NCBI RefSeq assembly: GCF_001544875.2
Contig: NZ_FCOA02000028.1
Span: forward strand, 1-64,000
Source: Caballeronia hypogeia
Lineage (GTDB): Bacteria; Pseudomonadota; Gammaproteobacteria; Burkholderiales; Burkholderiaceae
Direction: 5' to 3'
DNA: 64,000 nt
Shown here in pieces: positions 8,463 to 17,400 of this stretch; positions within the stretch are counted from its first letter, which is position 1; each line of letters opens with the position of its first letter. The notes under the pieces are model-generated. The model made no database searches. It was not told the DNA's origin and saw only the letters and a program-made list of their open reading frames with translations. The position numbers were made by a program, and so were the translations under genes.

Positions 8463-10084
8463 CGCGCTCGATAAACCGGCGAGTACGCGGCGGCCCTCAT
8501 GTGTTCGACGAGATCGGCGGGCCGCTCGGTGCGCGCCAGGCCATGCTCGAAGACATACTCCGCCACCGCGGCCGCCACATGCATCGATGCGTCGAAGATC
8601 CGGCTCTGCGGCGGGTAGATCAGACCTTTTTCAAGGCTCTCGTTCGTGACCTGCTCCGCCACCGCTTGCGCCGCGATAATGAACATTTCCTGGGACACGC
8701 GCGTGGCCTCGGTCGCGAAGACCGCCATGCCCATCGCGGGAAAGATATAGACGTTGTTGCCCTGTCCTGGCACGAAGTGACGGCCTTCAATCTCCACGGG
8801 CGGAAACGGGCTTCCGCTCGCGAAGATGGTCTGTCCGCCTGACCATCTGTACGCTTCCTCGGCGGTGCATTCCGATCGTGACGTCGGATTGGAGTACGGG
8901 AAAATGATCGGCCGCTCGTTGATTTCGCTCATCGCTTGAATCACCGGTTGGCTGAAAAGCTTCGGCACCGTACTCACGCCGATGATGCCCGTGGGCTCGA
9001 GCGCGCGGATCGCATCGACGAAGGTTTCAACCGGTTCGTGATCGATGGCGAAAACCCTCTGGAAGCCGGCCAGGTCGGTGCGCGATTGCACCATGAGTCC
9101 GCTGACGTCGAACAGCGCACTGCGCCTGCGAGCCGCGTCGATATCCATGCCCTCCAGCACCATCGCCTGGCTGATCAGTTCCGCGATGCCCGTCGCGGCC
9201 GATCCGCCACCGAGAAACAGGAAGCGCTGATCGGTCAGCTTCTGCTTGGAGATGCGCAGCGCAGCGTATATCCCGGCGAGCGCGACGGCCGCCGTGCCCT
9301 GAATATCGTCGTTATAGGTGCAGACCTTGTCCTTGTAGCGTTCGAGCAAAGGCACCGCGTTGAAGTTGGCGAAATCCTCCCACTGAATGCAGCACTTCGG
9401 GTAGGTCTCCTGCACCGCATCCACGAATTCACCGACGAAAGCATCGTATTCTTCGCCGCGCACACGTTCGTGCCTCAGACCGAGATACAGCGGATCGTCC
9501 AGCAAAGACACGTTGTTCGTGCCGACATCCAGCATCACCGGCAGACAATACATGGGCGGCACCCCTGCGCAGGCCGTGTACAACGCAAGCTTGCCGATAG
9601 GAATGCCCATGCCGCCGACGCCTAGATCGCCCAGCCCGAGAATGCGCTCGCCGTCGGTCACGACGATGAACCGTACGTCGGGTTCCGGCCAGTTGCGTAG
9701 CAGTTCCTTCACGCGGCCGCGCGCGTCGATCGGAATATAGAGGCCGCGCGTGGCTCTGAACACATGGTCAAACTTCTGGCAGGCCTCGCCTACCGTCGGC
9801 GTGTAGACGATCGGCATGTAGGTCGCCGGATCGGACATCAGCAGCGCGTAGAAGAGCGTTTCGTTTCGCGCCTGCAAATCGGACAGGAACAGATAGCGCT
9901 GCAGGTCGTTGTCGAGTTGCGAGAGCTGGGCGTGCGTGCGCGCGATCTGGATTTCCAGCGAACTCACACCCGGCGGCAGCAAGCCTTCCAACCGGTACTT
10001 CCGGCGCTCCTCGTGCGAAAAAGCGGAACCCTGGTTCAGGCGGGGGTTGTGGAGGATGTCATAGCCGTAAGCTTGCGTGGACAT
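8459..10084 (-). CDS. maeA: NAD-dependent malic enzyme
   Basis: A 541-residue protein covering the whole malic-enzyme fold. It has YTPTVGEACQ in the N-terminal domain, the catalytic stretch VTDGERILGLGDLGVGGMGI, the metal-site string EDFANFNA, YNDDIQGTAAV, and the nucleotide-binding loop LGGGSAATGIAE. It oxidatively decarboxylates malate to pyruvate in the cytosol. The length fits the ScfA/MaeA NAD type, not the larger MaeB fusion. ATG 10084 is preceded by AAGGAG with suitable spacing. It reads towards the GntR gene and away from the replicon core, so it is probably its own transcription unit. Confidence 0.93.
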   Translation of the reverse strand: MSTQAYGYDILHNPRLNQGSAFSHEERRKYRLEGLLPPGVSSLEIQIARTHAQLSQLDNDLQRYLFLSDLQARNETLFYALLMSDPATYMPIVYTPTVGEACQKFDHVFRATRGLYIPIDARGRVKELLRNWPEPDVRFIVVTDGERILGLGDLGVGGMGIPIGKLALYTACAGVPPMYCLPVMLDVGTNNVSLLDDPLYLGLRHERVRGEEYDAFVGEFVDAVQETYPKCCIQWEDFANFNAVPLLERYKDKVCTYNDDIQGTAAVALAGIYAALRISKQKLTDQRFLFLGGGSAATGIAELISQAMVLEGMDIDAARRRSALFDVSGLMVQSRTDLAGFQRVFAIDHEPVETFVDAIRALEPTGIIGVSTVPKLFSQPVIQAMSEINERPIIFPYSNPTSRSECTAEEAYRWSGGQTIFASGSPFPPVEIEGRHFVPGQGNNVYIFPAMGMAVFATEATRVSQEMFIIAAQAVAEQVTNESLEKGLIYPPQSRIFDASMHVAAAVAEYVFEHGLARTERPADLVEHMRAAAYSPVYRAR

Positions 10085-10880
10085 GATCGACTCCTTCTTG
10101 ACGTGAGCGGAACGTTTCACGACGACGAGCGCGAAGCCCGCCGATCGAGAAGTTTAGGCACGCTTGCTGGAACCAGTCCACGAGCGTGCAAGGTCTGGAT
10201 TTGACGTGGGAGTTCCGGCGCAGGTGTCGCGTCCGTTCGCCTGCCGCTAACTTCGCATTCCGAATTAGTTATTGCGCTTTGGAGATACTCGGTGAGGTCG
10301 TGAGCGAGCCAGTCGATCGAAGCAACGACCAGCGTAACGATCGCTACAGAACCCGTTCGATTCATTACGAATGTTATGCCAAGGCGCTCGAAGCGTTCCT
10401 TCTGCCTCGCCAGGAGCGCCCACTCTCTAACAGGATCAATGGGTCGTGAAACATTCGCTTGTCCGAGAGGGCTGAATGCGCCGCAGAGCCTTACGGTACG
10501 GGCTGTGGCAAGGTGAGCTTAGATCGAATCAGATTGTTTCACGGTGCAGCGCCGGCTTGCGTGATGAGAGAAATTTCAGGGAACTTCGGCCTTGTGCGTA
10601 GGGGGAATGTCAGCGAAAGAGCCACGTCGCCGGGGGCTTGCGCGGCGCGTGGGGCGGGTCGTTTAGCAGTTGCCCCTTGCCAGTTGGAGGGTGGTCTCTG
10701 CGGCAAAACGCTTGAGGTAACTTCACCGCTGCGAACGACAGCCATGCTTACGCAACCAGTCAGTCGGCTAGGAGGCGGTGCCCGATCCGGTCGTTGCTTG
10801 GGACCGGTACTCGTCCACCCGCTGATCGAACGCGCCCGCTTGCAGGATTCGATTCACGGAGGGTCTCGGCCCCCTATATC
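10085..10880. other. Intergenic region with no supported gene
   Basis: About 0.8 kb between malic enzyme and the duplicated centromere-like DNA. Base composition is lower in GC than the flanking genes and stops are frequent. Short open frames are present but lack a ribosome-binding site, recognisable domains or codon bias. Part of it around 10770-10800 weakly resembles pieces of the downstream repeat (an AGGAG followed by CGGTGC-CGATCCGGT), so it may be a decayed extra copy. Confidence 0.5.
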
Positions 10881-11066
10881 CTTCGAATTGCGGAGGTCGC
10901 AAGACGCCCGGGAATCGTCCGTGAAGTGAATAGTTCTAGGAGACACGCCAAAGTAGTGAGGCGCCAACTTTGCTATGCCGGCGCTATTTGAAGGAGGAAG
11001 CCGGATGGAATCTCAGTGCGATTCAGCACCAGATGTCTGTCCGGAGAATCTGTCGGAAGAAGCTGA

Positions 11067-11081
11067 GTCCCAAGTTGGGAC
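11067..11081. promoter_or_regulatory. parS-like palindrome 1
   Basis: GTCCCAAGTTGGGAC is a perfect 15-bp palindrome around a central G, in repeat copy 1. It is the most symmetric of four related sites near parB and a candidate ParB-binding site. Confidence 0.6.
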
Positions 11082-11209
11082 ACGCATGAGACGGTTGGCC
11101 GGTGCTCGATCCGGTTGCACGCGGGAGGAGGCACTGCATCAGTCACGCACGCTCATATCCAGTGCCTATCTCGTGAAAACGAGGTTCGCTTCGAACCGGA
11201 GGGTCGAGT

Positions 11210-11224
11210 GTCCCGAGTTGGGAC
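11210..11224. promoter_or_regulatory. parS-like palindrome 2
   Basis: GTCCCGAGTTGGGAC has one mismatch between half-sites and is extended by T and A on the two sides to 17 bp. It is the second site in repeat copy 1, 143 bases after the first. Confidence 0.55.
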
Positions 11225-11508
11225 ACTTACATGCGAAATGATCGCATCAATGAAACACGGCTCTGACGAGAGCGACGTGAGAGATTGAAAACACTCAACT
11301 CACCCAGCGCCGGTGACAGCGATCTTTCGAATAACGGAGGTCGCCAGACATCTAAGGATCGGTGCTGACGGAATAGTTCTAGGAGGTACGCCAAGGCAGG
11401 GACAAGCAAACTGTGCTTTCCCGGCGCAATTTGAAGGAGGAAACCATTGAATCGGATGAAATCTCCGCGCGATTCGATCTACCCGGAGAATCGATCGAAG
11501 GAATCTGT

Positions 11509-11523
11509 GTCTCAAGTCGGGAC
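11509..11523. promoter_or_regulatory. parS-like palindrome 3
   Basis: GTCTCAAGTCGGGAC, extended outward as GT...AC to 19 bp, occupies in copy 2 the position of site 1. Its half-sites are less symmetric than in site 1. Confidence 0.5.
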
Positions 11524-11625
11524 ACGCGGTTGCCCGCGAGGAAGAGGCGATGCACCAGTCACGCACGCTCATTTCCAATGCCTATCTCGTGAGAACGAGG
11601 TCCCCCTTGAACCGGAGGGCCAAGT

Positions 11626-11640
11626 GTCCCAACTCGGGAC
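11626..11640. promoter_or_regulatory. parS-like palindrome 4
   Basis: GTCCCAACTCGGGAC, extended by T and A to 17 bp, occupies in copy 2 the position of site 2. It lies 160 bases from the parB stop. Confidence 0.55.
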
Positions 11641-11800
11641 ACCTCCCATACGAAACGATCGCCTCAATAAAAAACGGCTCTGATGAGAGTGGCGTGAGAG
11701 ACTGAAAACGCCCCAACTCAGCAGAGCCGCTAAAAGCGCAGCGAACTAGCCCAAAAAATCGCCGACGAGATTCGCATTACTCCCGCCGACCTAAAAGCTT

Positions 11801-12772
11801 TTAAGCGCCGTCCCCAAATAACTGAGCGACCAACTCCCTGATCTGTTTTTCCTTATCCGAGGTCAGCATCCCTGCCTTGATTTTGACCGTCAGCCCCAAA
11901 GAATCCTTCGTGATCGAACCGGCCTGAGATCCGCCAGAAAATATCTTGTCGATGCTCCGGTCGCTCACGCTTTGAACCGTCTTGCCATTATCATCCAGCG
12001 CCTGCTTGATAGCCTTTCCAAGCTTCAACTGATCCAGGTCTCCCGCGACTACGCGCACCCACAGACCCTTCGCGATTTCGAGCGCATCCGCTCCCTGCCC
12101 GCGAAGCACCGAGACCACATTTTCCGCGGCGGTAGCGCCGAGCAAACGCGGTTGCACATCGAGATCCTGAACGACAAACTCGGGCAACTCGCTAAAAGCC
12201 AAATAGCGATAAAGCTCCGACCGCGAGATTCCCAGCGCCTCCGCCATTCTCTTGCGATTGGGGAATTCCTTTTCGGTACGTCGAATCGACCGTGAAATTT
12301 CGTAGTCGCACAGATCCTCACGCGCAACGTTTTCGACGAGAGCCAACATCGCCATCTCTTCGTCCGAGAGATCGACCACCAGAACCTTGATCGAGTCCTT
12401 GCCGATCATCTTATGCGCGCGCCATCGCCGCTCTCCAGCGACGATCTGATATCCCGAGCCAGCCCGGCGTACGACGATCGGCTGAACCAATCCCGCTTCG
12501 CGAATCGATTCGGCGAGTTGCGCGAGCTTCGCATCGTTGAACACCTGACGCGGCTGCCACGGATTCGGAACGATCTCCGAAACCAACGCTTCTGATGCGG
12601 GACCCGCCTTCTCGAGCTGAACGATGCGTTGCTGCGCCGACGCCAGCGCCGCAGCCATCCCGGGGGCCGTGCGCGGACTCGACGACTTTTCCTGTTGAGG
12701 ATCGAGCTGGATGTCTTTCGCCGCCCGAACCTCGGCAGTCTTGCTCATCATGCGGTCACGAAGGCTGCTCAT
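11801..12772 (-). CDS. parB: Partition protein ParB
   Basis: A 323-residue centromere-binding protein. The ParB/Spo0J core is seen in NPWQPRQVF, LAESIREAGLVQPIVVRR and GYQIVAGERRWRAHKM (the arginine-rich CTP-site motif), followed by the helix-turn-helix region MAEALGISRSELYRYLAF and a C-terminal dimer part. ATG 12772 overlaps the parA stop by four bases (ATGA), which fixes the start better than the in-frame ATG at 12787. With ParA it segregates the replicon. The four palindromes just downstream are its likely sites. The N-terminal 50 residues are polar and probably disordered. Confidence 0.93.
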   Translation of the reverse strand: MSSLRDRMMSKTAEVRAAKDIQLDPQQEKSSSPRTAPGMAAALASAQQRIVQLEKAGPASEALVSEIVPNPWQPRQVFNDAKLAQLAESIREAGLVQPIVVRRAGSGYQIVAGERRWRAHKMIGKDSIKVLVVDLSDEEMAMLALVENVAREDLCDYEISRSIRRTEKEFPNRKRMAEALGISRSELYRYLAFSELPEFVVQDLDVQPRLLGATAAENVVSVLRGQGADALEIAKGLWVRVVAGDLDQLKLGKAIKQALDDNGKTVQSVSDRSIDKIFSGGSQAGSITKDSLGLTVKIKAGMLTSDKEKQIRELVAQLFGDGA

Positions 12773-13977
12773 TGTCCGGCCCTCCATTGGGCAACGTATT
12801 GGTCATCGATCCACTTGCAATAGTCCACCATCGGCTGCTTGACCCGCGCCAGAGTCTTCGCAACCGTCTCCGCGCGCGACAGATCGAATACCGTGGAAAA
12901 CGCCAAAGCGCCGTTGCTCATGACGGAGCTCGCGGGAATTTCGGTCGTGTGCAGCCAGTCGCCGTAAGCTCGTTGGGACCACGACCGCACAACCGGTGCG
13001 GACGATGTATTCCCGTAATCGACTCGCGACAGCAACACCGATACAAAGTCGTAGGTCTTGTCGACCTCATGCTCGACAAACCCGTTCGCAACTTCGGCGA
13101 AGAGGGACCAGAACGATACAGACGAGATGAAATCGAGACTCTCGGGTACGAGCGGCATGACCATCGAATCGGCCGCCATCAGACCGTTGAGCGTCATATA
13201 AGAGAGCGACGGCGCCGTGTCCAGAATGATGTAGTCGTATTGAGCGCGAAGCGGCTCGATGCCCTTGCGCAACACCGACCAAAATTCGAAGTTCGCGTTG
13301 GTCTTTTGCGCGGTCGGAAGATGAAACTCGGCATCGTGCAAATAGTTATGGGCGGGAATGACGTCTAGACCATCCCAATAGGTACTTTGCACTTTCGTCG
13401 CGAGACCTCCCTCCATCTGCGGGTCATATATGTATGGCAGGACAGTGTCTTCCCAAGTGACGTCTTTCTCCGCGTAGAGACCGCACAATTCCGATAGCGA
13501 TGCCTGCGGATCGAGGTCGATCATGAGGACTCTGCGGCCGCGTAAACTTAGCCCTTGGCCGATACACATCGACGTCGTAGTCTTGCACGAGCCGCCTTTG
13601 AAGTTGGCCGTGATCAGCACCCGGCCACGGTGTTCGCGCGTACCGGAGACCAATGGCGTCTGATAGATATCGGATACCTGTTGCACCCAGGTTCGGGCAT
13701 CCTTCAACGAAAAGATGCGCGCCCGTCCGGTACCGTGCGTTTCGCCCGGCGGCAATTCGCTTCCTTCCTTCGTCGCGAGATAATTGATCTTCTGACGGTC
13801 GATGCCGCACATGTCCGATAGCTCACCAATCGTGAACATGGGCGCGGTCTTCCTGGGCCTCGGCGCCAGGATCTGATCGCGCAGTTCGTTCGTCATGACC
13901 GACAGACGCTCGGCGAACTCTCCGAGATTGGAGAGCTTCACCCTTCGGTTGATCCCTGGCAGTTCACTCAAATTCAT
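12769..13977 (-). CDS. parA: Partition ATPase ParA, type Ia with N-terminal helix-turn-helix
   Basis: A 402-residue protein. The N-terminal 100 residues hold a MerR-like DNA-binding segment (FTIGELSDMCGIDRQKINYLATKEG), typical of type Ia ParA proteins that also repress their own operon. The deviant Walker A KGGSCKT is at 127-133, followed by VLMIDLDPQASLS and the Walker-B-like YDYIILDTAPSL. It binds DNA non-specifically as an ATP dimer to move ParB-parS complexes. It is divergent from repA across an AT-rich stretch and overlaps parB, forming a standard plasmid/chromid partition operon. Confidence 0.94.
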   Translation of the reverse strand: MNLSELPGINRRVKLSNLGEFAERLSVMTNELRDQILAPRPRKTAPMFTIGELSDMCGIDRQKINYLATKEGSELPPGETHGTGRARIFSLKDARTWVQQVSDIYQTPLVSGTREHRGRVLITANFKGGSCKTTTSMCIGQGLSLRGRRVLMIDLDPQASLSELCGLYAEKDVTWEDTVLPYIYDPQMEGGLATKVQSTYWDGLDVIPAHNYLHDAEFHLPTAQKTNANFEFWSVLRKGIEPLRAQYDYIILDTAPSLSYMTLNGLMAADSMVMPLVPESLDFISSVSFWSLFAEVANGFVEHEVDKTYDFVSVLLSRVDYGNTSSAPVVRSWSQRAYGDWLHTTEIPASSVMSNGALAFSTVFDLSRAETVAKTLARVKQPMVDYCKWIDDQYVAQWRAGQ

Positions 13978-14763
13978 TCCGACGCTTCCTATTTATATCG
14001 ACGGTGAGGAGTTTTCTCCACGCTCGACGGTGTTTCCACGGTTTTGGTTAGACAACGTATCGAACCGTAGAATACTAGTCACAGTGACGAATGGCTATTG
14101 GAATCGAATCAAAATTCATGGCGCGTCGTCCGAATGGATAATAATCGTTATTTTTCATATACTTACATCCATTTCTTTAATCTCGTTCGCCACAAATTTG
14201 CCGGTTCACGCCGCTGGAAACCAGCTCAAAGACCCGGCCGCCACGATTTTTCAACACAGAACACCTCACCACAGACGACGGTAAGCAACGCTCCCGATCC
14301 TCTATTCCTTCGCAATCACAATTCTCCTCACCTTTCACAAGGGGATTCGCATCGATCCGAATTCAACCTTTGTCCTCTGTCGTGTTCTCACAGCAGATTT
14401 CGCATGGTTCGCAGACTGGTTTGTTTACTTTTATAAAGAACAAAACGAACTACCACTAACGTCAAAGCGCGATCCTATTAAAATCAATTACTTATTGCGG
14501 CAAGGTGAGGTGAACTGTGTTCCGGGTGATGTTGATTGAGTGTCAAGGTGCCGCGTTTACCCCGCGAGAGTGAAGCGAATTGGCGCCTAAGGTGAGAAGT
14601 TTGGGCGTGAATGGTGAGGGAAATTGTGTGCCACAGTCGGCTAAGGTGAAGTTTCCTGTGTCCGGGTGCGGATAAGGTGAGGTAATGTGTGTTGACAGCT
14701 CACCGCGAGGCCGGTACCGTACCGCTCGATTGCACCAACGACACGATTCGCCACGGAGACGGG
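13978..14763. other. Candidate replication origin region between parA and repA
   Basis: About 0.8 kb with clearly lower GC than all surrounding DNA, especially 14040-14500. It holds repeated AAGGTGA elements in both orientations, an 11-bp palindrome GTCACAGTGAC (14078-14088) near the parA start, and a TTATCCA match on the minus strand (14135-14141) that is a partial DnaA box. Position beside an initiator gene and composition fit an iteron-type origin and the promoters of the divergent parAB and repA units. No gene is supported inside it. Confidence 0.65.
14326..14682. repeat. RepA-type iterons, core AAGGTGA
   Basis: AAGGTGAGG occurs at 14502-14510 and 14674-14682 (plus) and 14326-14334 (minus). 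Close variants lie at 14545-14553, 14589-14597 and 14643-14651. Two copies are followed at similar distance by TGTGT-CCGGGTG (after 14502 and after 14643), extending the unit to roughly 26 bases. A further inverted GGTGAGG is at 14264-14270. They end about 80 bases before the repA start. Such clusters are bound by Rep_3-type initiators. Confidence 0.65.
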
Positions 14764-16143
14764 ATGACGACAGCAGGGCAGGTGGCCACGTCCAGGCAAC
14801 TGGCGCTGGCGCTTTTCGACGATGCGAACGCAGAAGGTCTGCCCGTCGACGCTGCGCGAACGGATATCGGATTTTCGCGGAAGAACGTGCTGATTCGGAT
14901 CGTCGACCTGGGCGTGGCGGCGCGGCGTCTTATCGATGCAGCGTATTTCATCGTCGCACAGGAAGAAAAGATTCACGACCTGTATGACGTCGAGCTCGAT
15001 TATTTCAAATGGCTCATGCGCTACTCGAGCCGCAACAACGCGCATCTGGAGCAGGTGATCACCGAGGCGCAGAGGGCGCTCATTCAGGCCACCGCCGAAC
15101 CCGATGCCGACGGGTCCAAACCGTTCGGCTCCGTTCAACTGATCGGACGCATCTCGTACGTAGGCGGCCGTTTTCAGTTCCGCGTGCCGCCGGATCTGAT
15201 CGGGATCATTCGTGGCCCCGGAAAATCTCACTGGCTGAGCCTGCGCATCACGTCGCTTTTCACGCTCAGCTACGCGCGCGTGATGTACGACCATCTTCTC
15301 CCATATGCCTCCGAAGGCGTGACCGACTGGTTCACGCTCGAGGAATTGCGAGCGTGGCAGGGCACCATGGGCGCGAAGGCGCAGGAGTTCAAATATTTCA
15401 AGCGCGACTGGCTGGCGCCGGCCGTGGACCAGATCAATGAGGTTTCCGATATTTCGCTCACGTACGAGACGCGCAACGAGCCCGGTTCCCGAAAGATTGG
15501 GCGTATGCGCTTTCGCGTCGAACGGAAGGAGATGGCCGAGCGCCTGCTTCACACGCACGAGCACGCGCAGGCGCTGTATCAGACGCTCAAGCAGGAGTTT
15601 GGCCTTTCCAGCACGCAATTCAGCCAGATCGCCTCCGATCGCGATACCTATACCGACGAACGTCTCGAACAGGCGATCGAGCGCACGCGGTTCAGCTTGA
15701 AGCTGGGCAAGGTATCGAAGAGTCCGGCGGGCTTTTTCATGAAAGCGCTGAAAGAAGGCTGGATCGTTTCGGACGCGGAGCGTCAGATGATCCAGATTCA
15801 GGAAGGTCTCGCACTCACCGACCGTCGCGATACCGAAGCGAAAGAGCAAGTCGAAACTCGCCTGGCGTTGCAGATCGCGGCTCAGGATGTGAATGCGCAG
15901 AATCGCATCGTCGATGAAGTGCGTCGCGGCTGGGATGTCTATGAAGCCGCGGCGCCCCGGCAACGCGAAGATTGGCGGCGCTCCTTCAAGGCGAGCCCGG
16001 GCGGGAAACTGACGCTTCGAAGACTGGGCATTGATCCGTCGAGCGAACTCGTCGAAGAGATGATCCAGAAGTATCCGGACCTCAGAGATGGCTTTGCAGG
16101 ATATGTTTTCAACAAGACGCGATCCGCAAAGGGCAGGGGCTGA
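14764..16143 (+). CDS. repA: Replication initiator RepA/RepB (Rep_3 superfamily)
   Basis: A 459-residue protein resembling iteron-binding initiators of burkholderial megaplasmids. An N-terminal winged-helix half contains YFKWLMRYSSRNNAHLEQVI, and a central stretch SLRITSLFTLSYARVMYDHLLPY leads into a second winged-helix half (LRAWQGTMGAKAQEFKYFKRDWLAPAVDQIN). These match the two tandem domains of Rep_3 proteins. It binds iterons and opens the origin. ATG 14764 follows a GGAG; a GTG at 14689 would extend it into the iterons and is less likely. Its divergence from parA is the usual arrangement. Confidence 0.87.
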   Translation: MTTAGQVATSRQLALALFDDANAEGLPVDAARTDIGFSRKNVLIRIVDLGVAARRLIDAAYFIVAQEEKIHDLYDVELDYFKWLMRYSSRNNAHLEQVITEAQRALIQATAEPDADGSKPFGSVQLIGRISYVGGRFQFRVPPDLIGIIRGPGKSHWLSLRITSLFTLSYARVMYDHLLPYASEGVTDWFTLEELRAWQGTMGAKAQEFKYFKRDWLAPAVDQINEVSDISLTYETRNEPGSRKIGRMRFRVERKEMAERLLHTHEHAQALYQTLKQEFGLSSTQFSQIASDRDTYTDERLEQAIERTRFSLKLGKVSKSPAGFFMKALKEGWIVSDAERQMIQIQEGLALTDRRDTEAKEQVETRLALQIAAQDVNAQNRIVDEVRRGWDVYEAAAPRQREDWRRSFKASPGGKLTLRRLGIDPSSELVEEMIQKYPDLRDGFAGYVFNKTRSAKGRG

Positions 16144-16383
16144 CGCGGCCGAGGCGAACTCGAACCATGCACATGAGATCTGATTGGTTGAATTGACTAG
16201 GTTGCAACTAACCGTCTTCCACTACTCAAACTTCGATTCGCTTCGCCATTACCCATGCGAACAGGTTGCCGGTACCGGATCGGCACGCGCGGTTCGCTTC
16301 ATGCGCGACGAACTGAAGCGCCTGGCAATCAGCGGGAGTACACTGAATTTCTGCGGTTCTGCTCGCCGCGGAAGGAGGTTGCG

Positions 16384-16548
16384 ATGAGATTCGCCGACAT
16401 CTTCAAGCGCCCAAAGAAGGGCGACGCGCCCGCTCGGTCCGACGCAGGGCCTCACCACGAGGAACATGCGAAATCGGTGCAGAAGCAGGCAAAAACCGTG
16501 TGGGATGCAATCGGCCGCAGGCGTCATAAGGATGCGAAGTGGCACTAG
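16384..16548 (+). CDS. Small basic hypothetical protein (54 aa)
   Basis: A short frame preceded by GGAAGGAGG seven bases before the ATG, one of the best ribosome-binding sites in the window. The product starts MRFADIFKRPKKGDAP and is rich in Lys, Arg and His, with no membrane segment or known domain. It lies 240 bases after repA and is followed by a hairpin, so it looks like a complete small unit. Function unknown; a nucleic-acid-binding role is only suggested by charge. Confidence 0.5.
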   Translation: MRFADIFKRPKKGDAPARSDAGPHHEEHAKSVQKQAKTVWDAIGRRRHKDAKWH

Positions 16549-16914
16549 CATTCGTATCGAAGCAGGCCCGGGCAGCAAAAATGCCGGGCCTCTTCGCAGA
16601 GCGAGTGGCTGGCATCTTGCCGTGATGCGGCGGACTGGCGGGTACCGAACATCTGATGAAATCGCGCTGCCTCAAACCGGCTCAATTAAATCGATTCCAC
16701 GGCGTCTTCCCAACACAACCGTACGGATGATCGGTATGAACATCGCCGACTTCACGTAATATTCGGGATGGCAGGTTCAGCAGCGGCGATCGCCGATATG
16801 CGCAGCGCCTTCTCCGAATATCTCGCGCACATCTCCGTGCGCGGCTACTGATGGTTCCCCTTGTAATTCCGACGATTCGCTGAACGCGAATCCGCGCAGA
16901 CAACGATCAGGAAT
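16549..16914. other. Intergenic region with one hairpin, no supported gene
   Basis: About 370 bases between the 54-residue ORF and the H-NS-like gene. Besides the hairpin listed separately I see no frame with a ribosome-binding site or recognisable product. Its 3' part should carry the promoter of the H-NS-like gene. Confidence 0.5.
16564..16591 (+). terminator. Hairpin after the 54-aa ORF
   Basis: AGGCCCGGGCA and TGCCGGGCCT pair over 10 bp with one bulged G around a short A-rich loop, 15 bases after the stop codon. No T tract follows, so strength is uncertain. Confidence 0.5.
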
Positions 16915-17262
16915 ATGGCATATCAAAGCTCCGAGATTACTCAACTCCTCGCAAAGCAGGAGGCATTGGAAAAGCAATTGGCCGAGGCGCGTGATAAGGA
17001 AACCCGGCTTGCGTTGATCGAAATCGTGCAGAAGATGCGCGAGTATGGAATCACGCTGAACGAATTGATGGGCCGAAAGCCCGGCGTTCCCGAAGTCGAC
17101 GCGCCTGCGCGATATCAGGACCCTCTCAGCGGCGCGACCTGGAGCGGGCGGGGACGCGCACCGAACTGGATCGCGGGAAAGAATCGCGACGAATTTCTGG
17201 TCGACCGGAATGCCGCCGCGCGCGCCATGGTCCAGGCAGCGCTCTTCCCCGAAGAGCGGTAA
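16915..17262 (+). CDS. H-NS-family nucleoid protein
   Basis: A 115-residue protein with an N-terminal coiled-coil oligomerisation segment (about 1-55) and the C-terminal H-NS DNA-binding motif YQDPLSGATWSGRGRAPNWI (about 67-86), followed by the usual short tail. Burkholderiales carry many such xenogeneic silencers, often on secondary replicons near replication genes, where they quieten AT-rich DNA. AGGA lies very close to the ATG, giving unusually short spacing. Confidence 0.88.
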   Translation: MAYQSSEITQLLAKQEALEKQLAEARDKETRLALIEIVQKMREYGITLNELMGRKPGVPEVDAPARYQDPLSGATWSGRGRAPNWIAGKNRDEFLVDRNAAARAMVQAALFPEER

Positions 17263-17320
17263 TCGCGGCAGCGAGTTGCAATGAGTTGACTCTGCGCCTG
17301 CCAACGAGAGCAGGCCGTTC

Positions 17321-17344
17321 GGTCACGCCTTCAGGGGCGTGACC
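17321..17344. terminator. Hairpin terminator between convergent genes
   Basis: A perfect 9-bp stem (GGTCACGCC / GGCGTGACC) with a 6-base loop lies between the H-NS-like gene and the convergent TetR gene. Confidence 0.6.
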
Positions 17345-17400
17345 TGCCAGGCCGCTGCGCTCGCACATCGTTTGCGAAGCCTTGCGAGCGCGACGATCCA

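Larger units (their letters stand above)
10881..11721. repeat. Imperfect tandem duplication (about 0.42 kb x 2) carrying four palindromes
   Basis: Copy 1 runs about 10881-11302 and copy 2 about 11325-11721, offset by roughly 444 bases at the left and less at the right because copy 2 carries a deletion. Shared blocks include AATAGTTCTAGGAG, TTTGAAGGAGGAA, CCGGAGAATC, CAGTCACGCACGCTCAT, TGCCTATCTCGTGA and GTGAGAGA-TGAAAAC. Each copy carries two 15-bp palindromes of the GTCCCAA-TTGGGAC type. The block lies immediately downstream of parB. This placement suggests a centromere (parS array). Each copy also contains a short frame after a strong GAAGGAGGAA site, of doubtful coding value. Confidence 0.75.

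Noticed and set aside
10117..10365. 82-codon minus-strand frame with a hydrophobic start (MNRTGSVAIVTLVVASIDWL)
   Set aside because: No ribosome-binding site, no family, and the tail lacks codon bias; likely chance.
10881..11721. Possible CRISPR array because of repeats downstream of malic enzyme
   Set aside because: Only two long imperfect copies with palindromes, no short regular repeats or spacers, and no cas genes.
14641..15963. 440-residue minus-strand frame opposite repA
   Set aside because: No domains, and it would cross the iterons; repA in the opposite frame has Rep_3 features.
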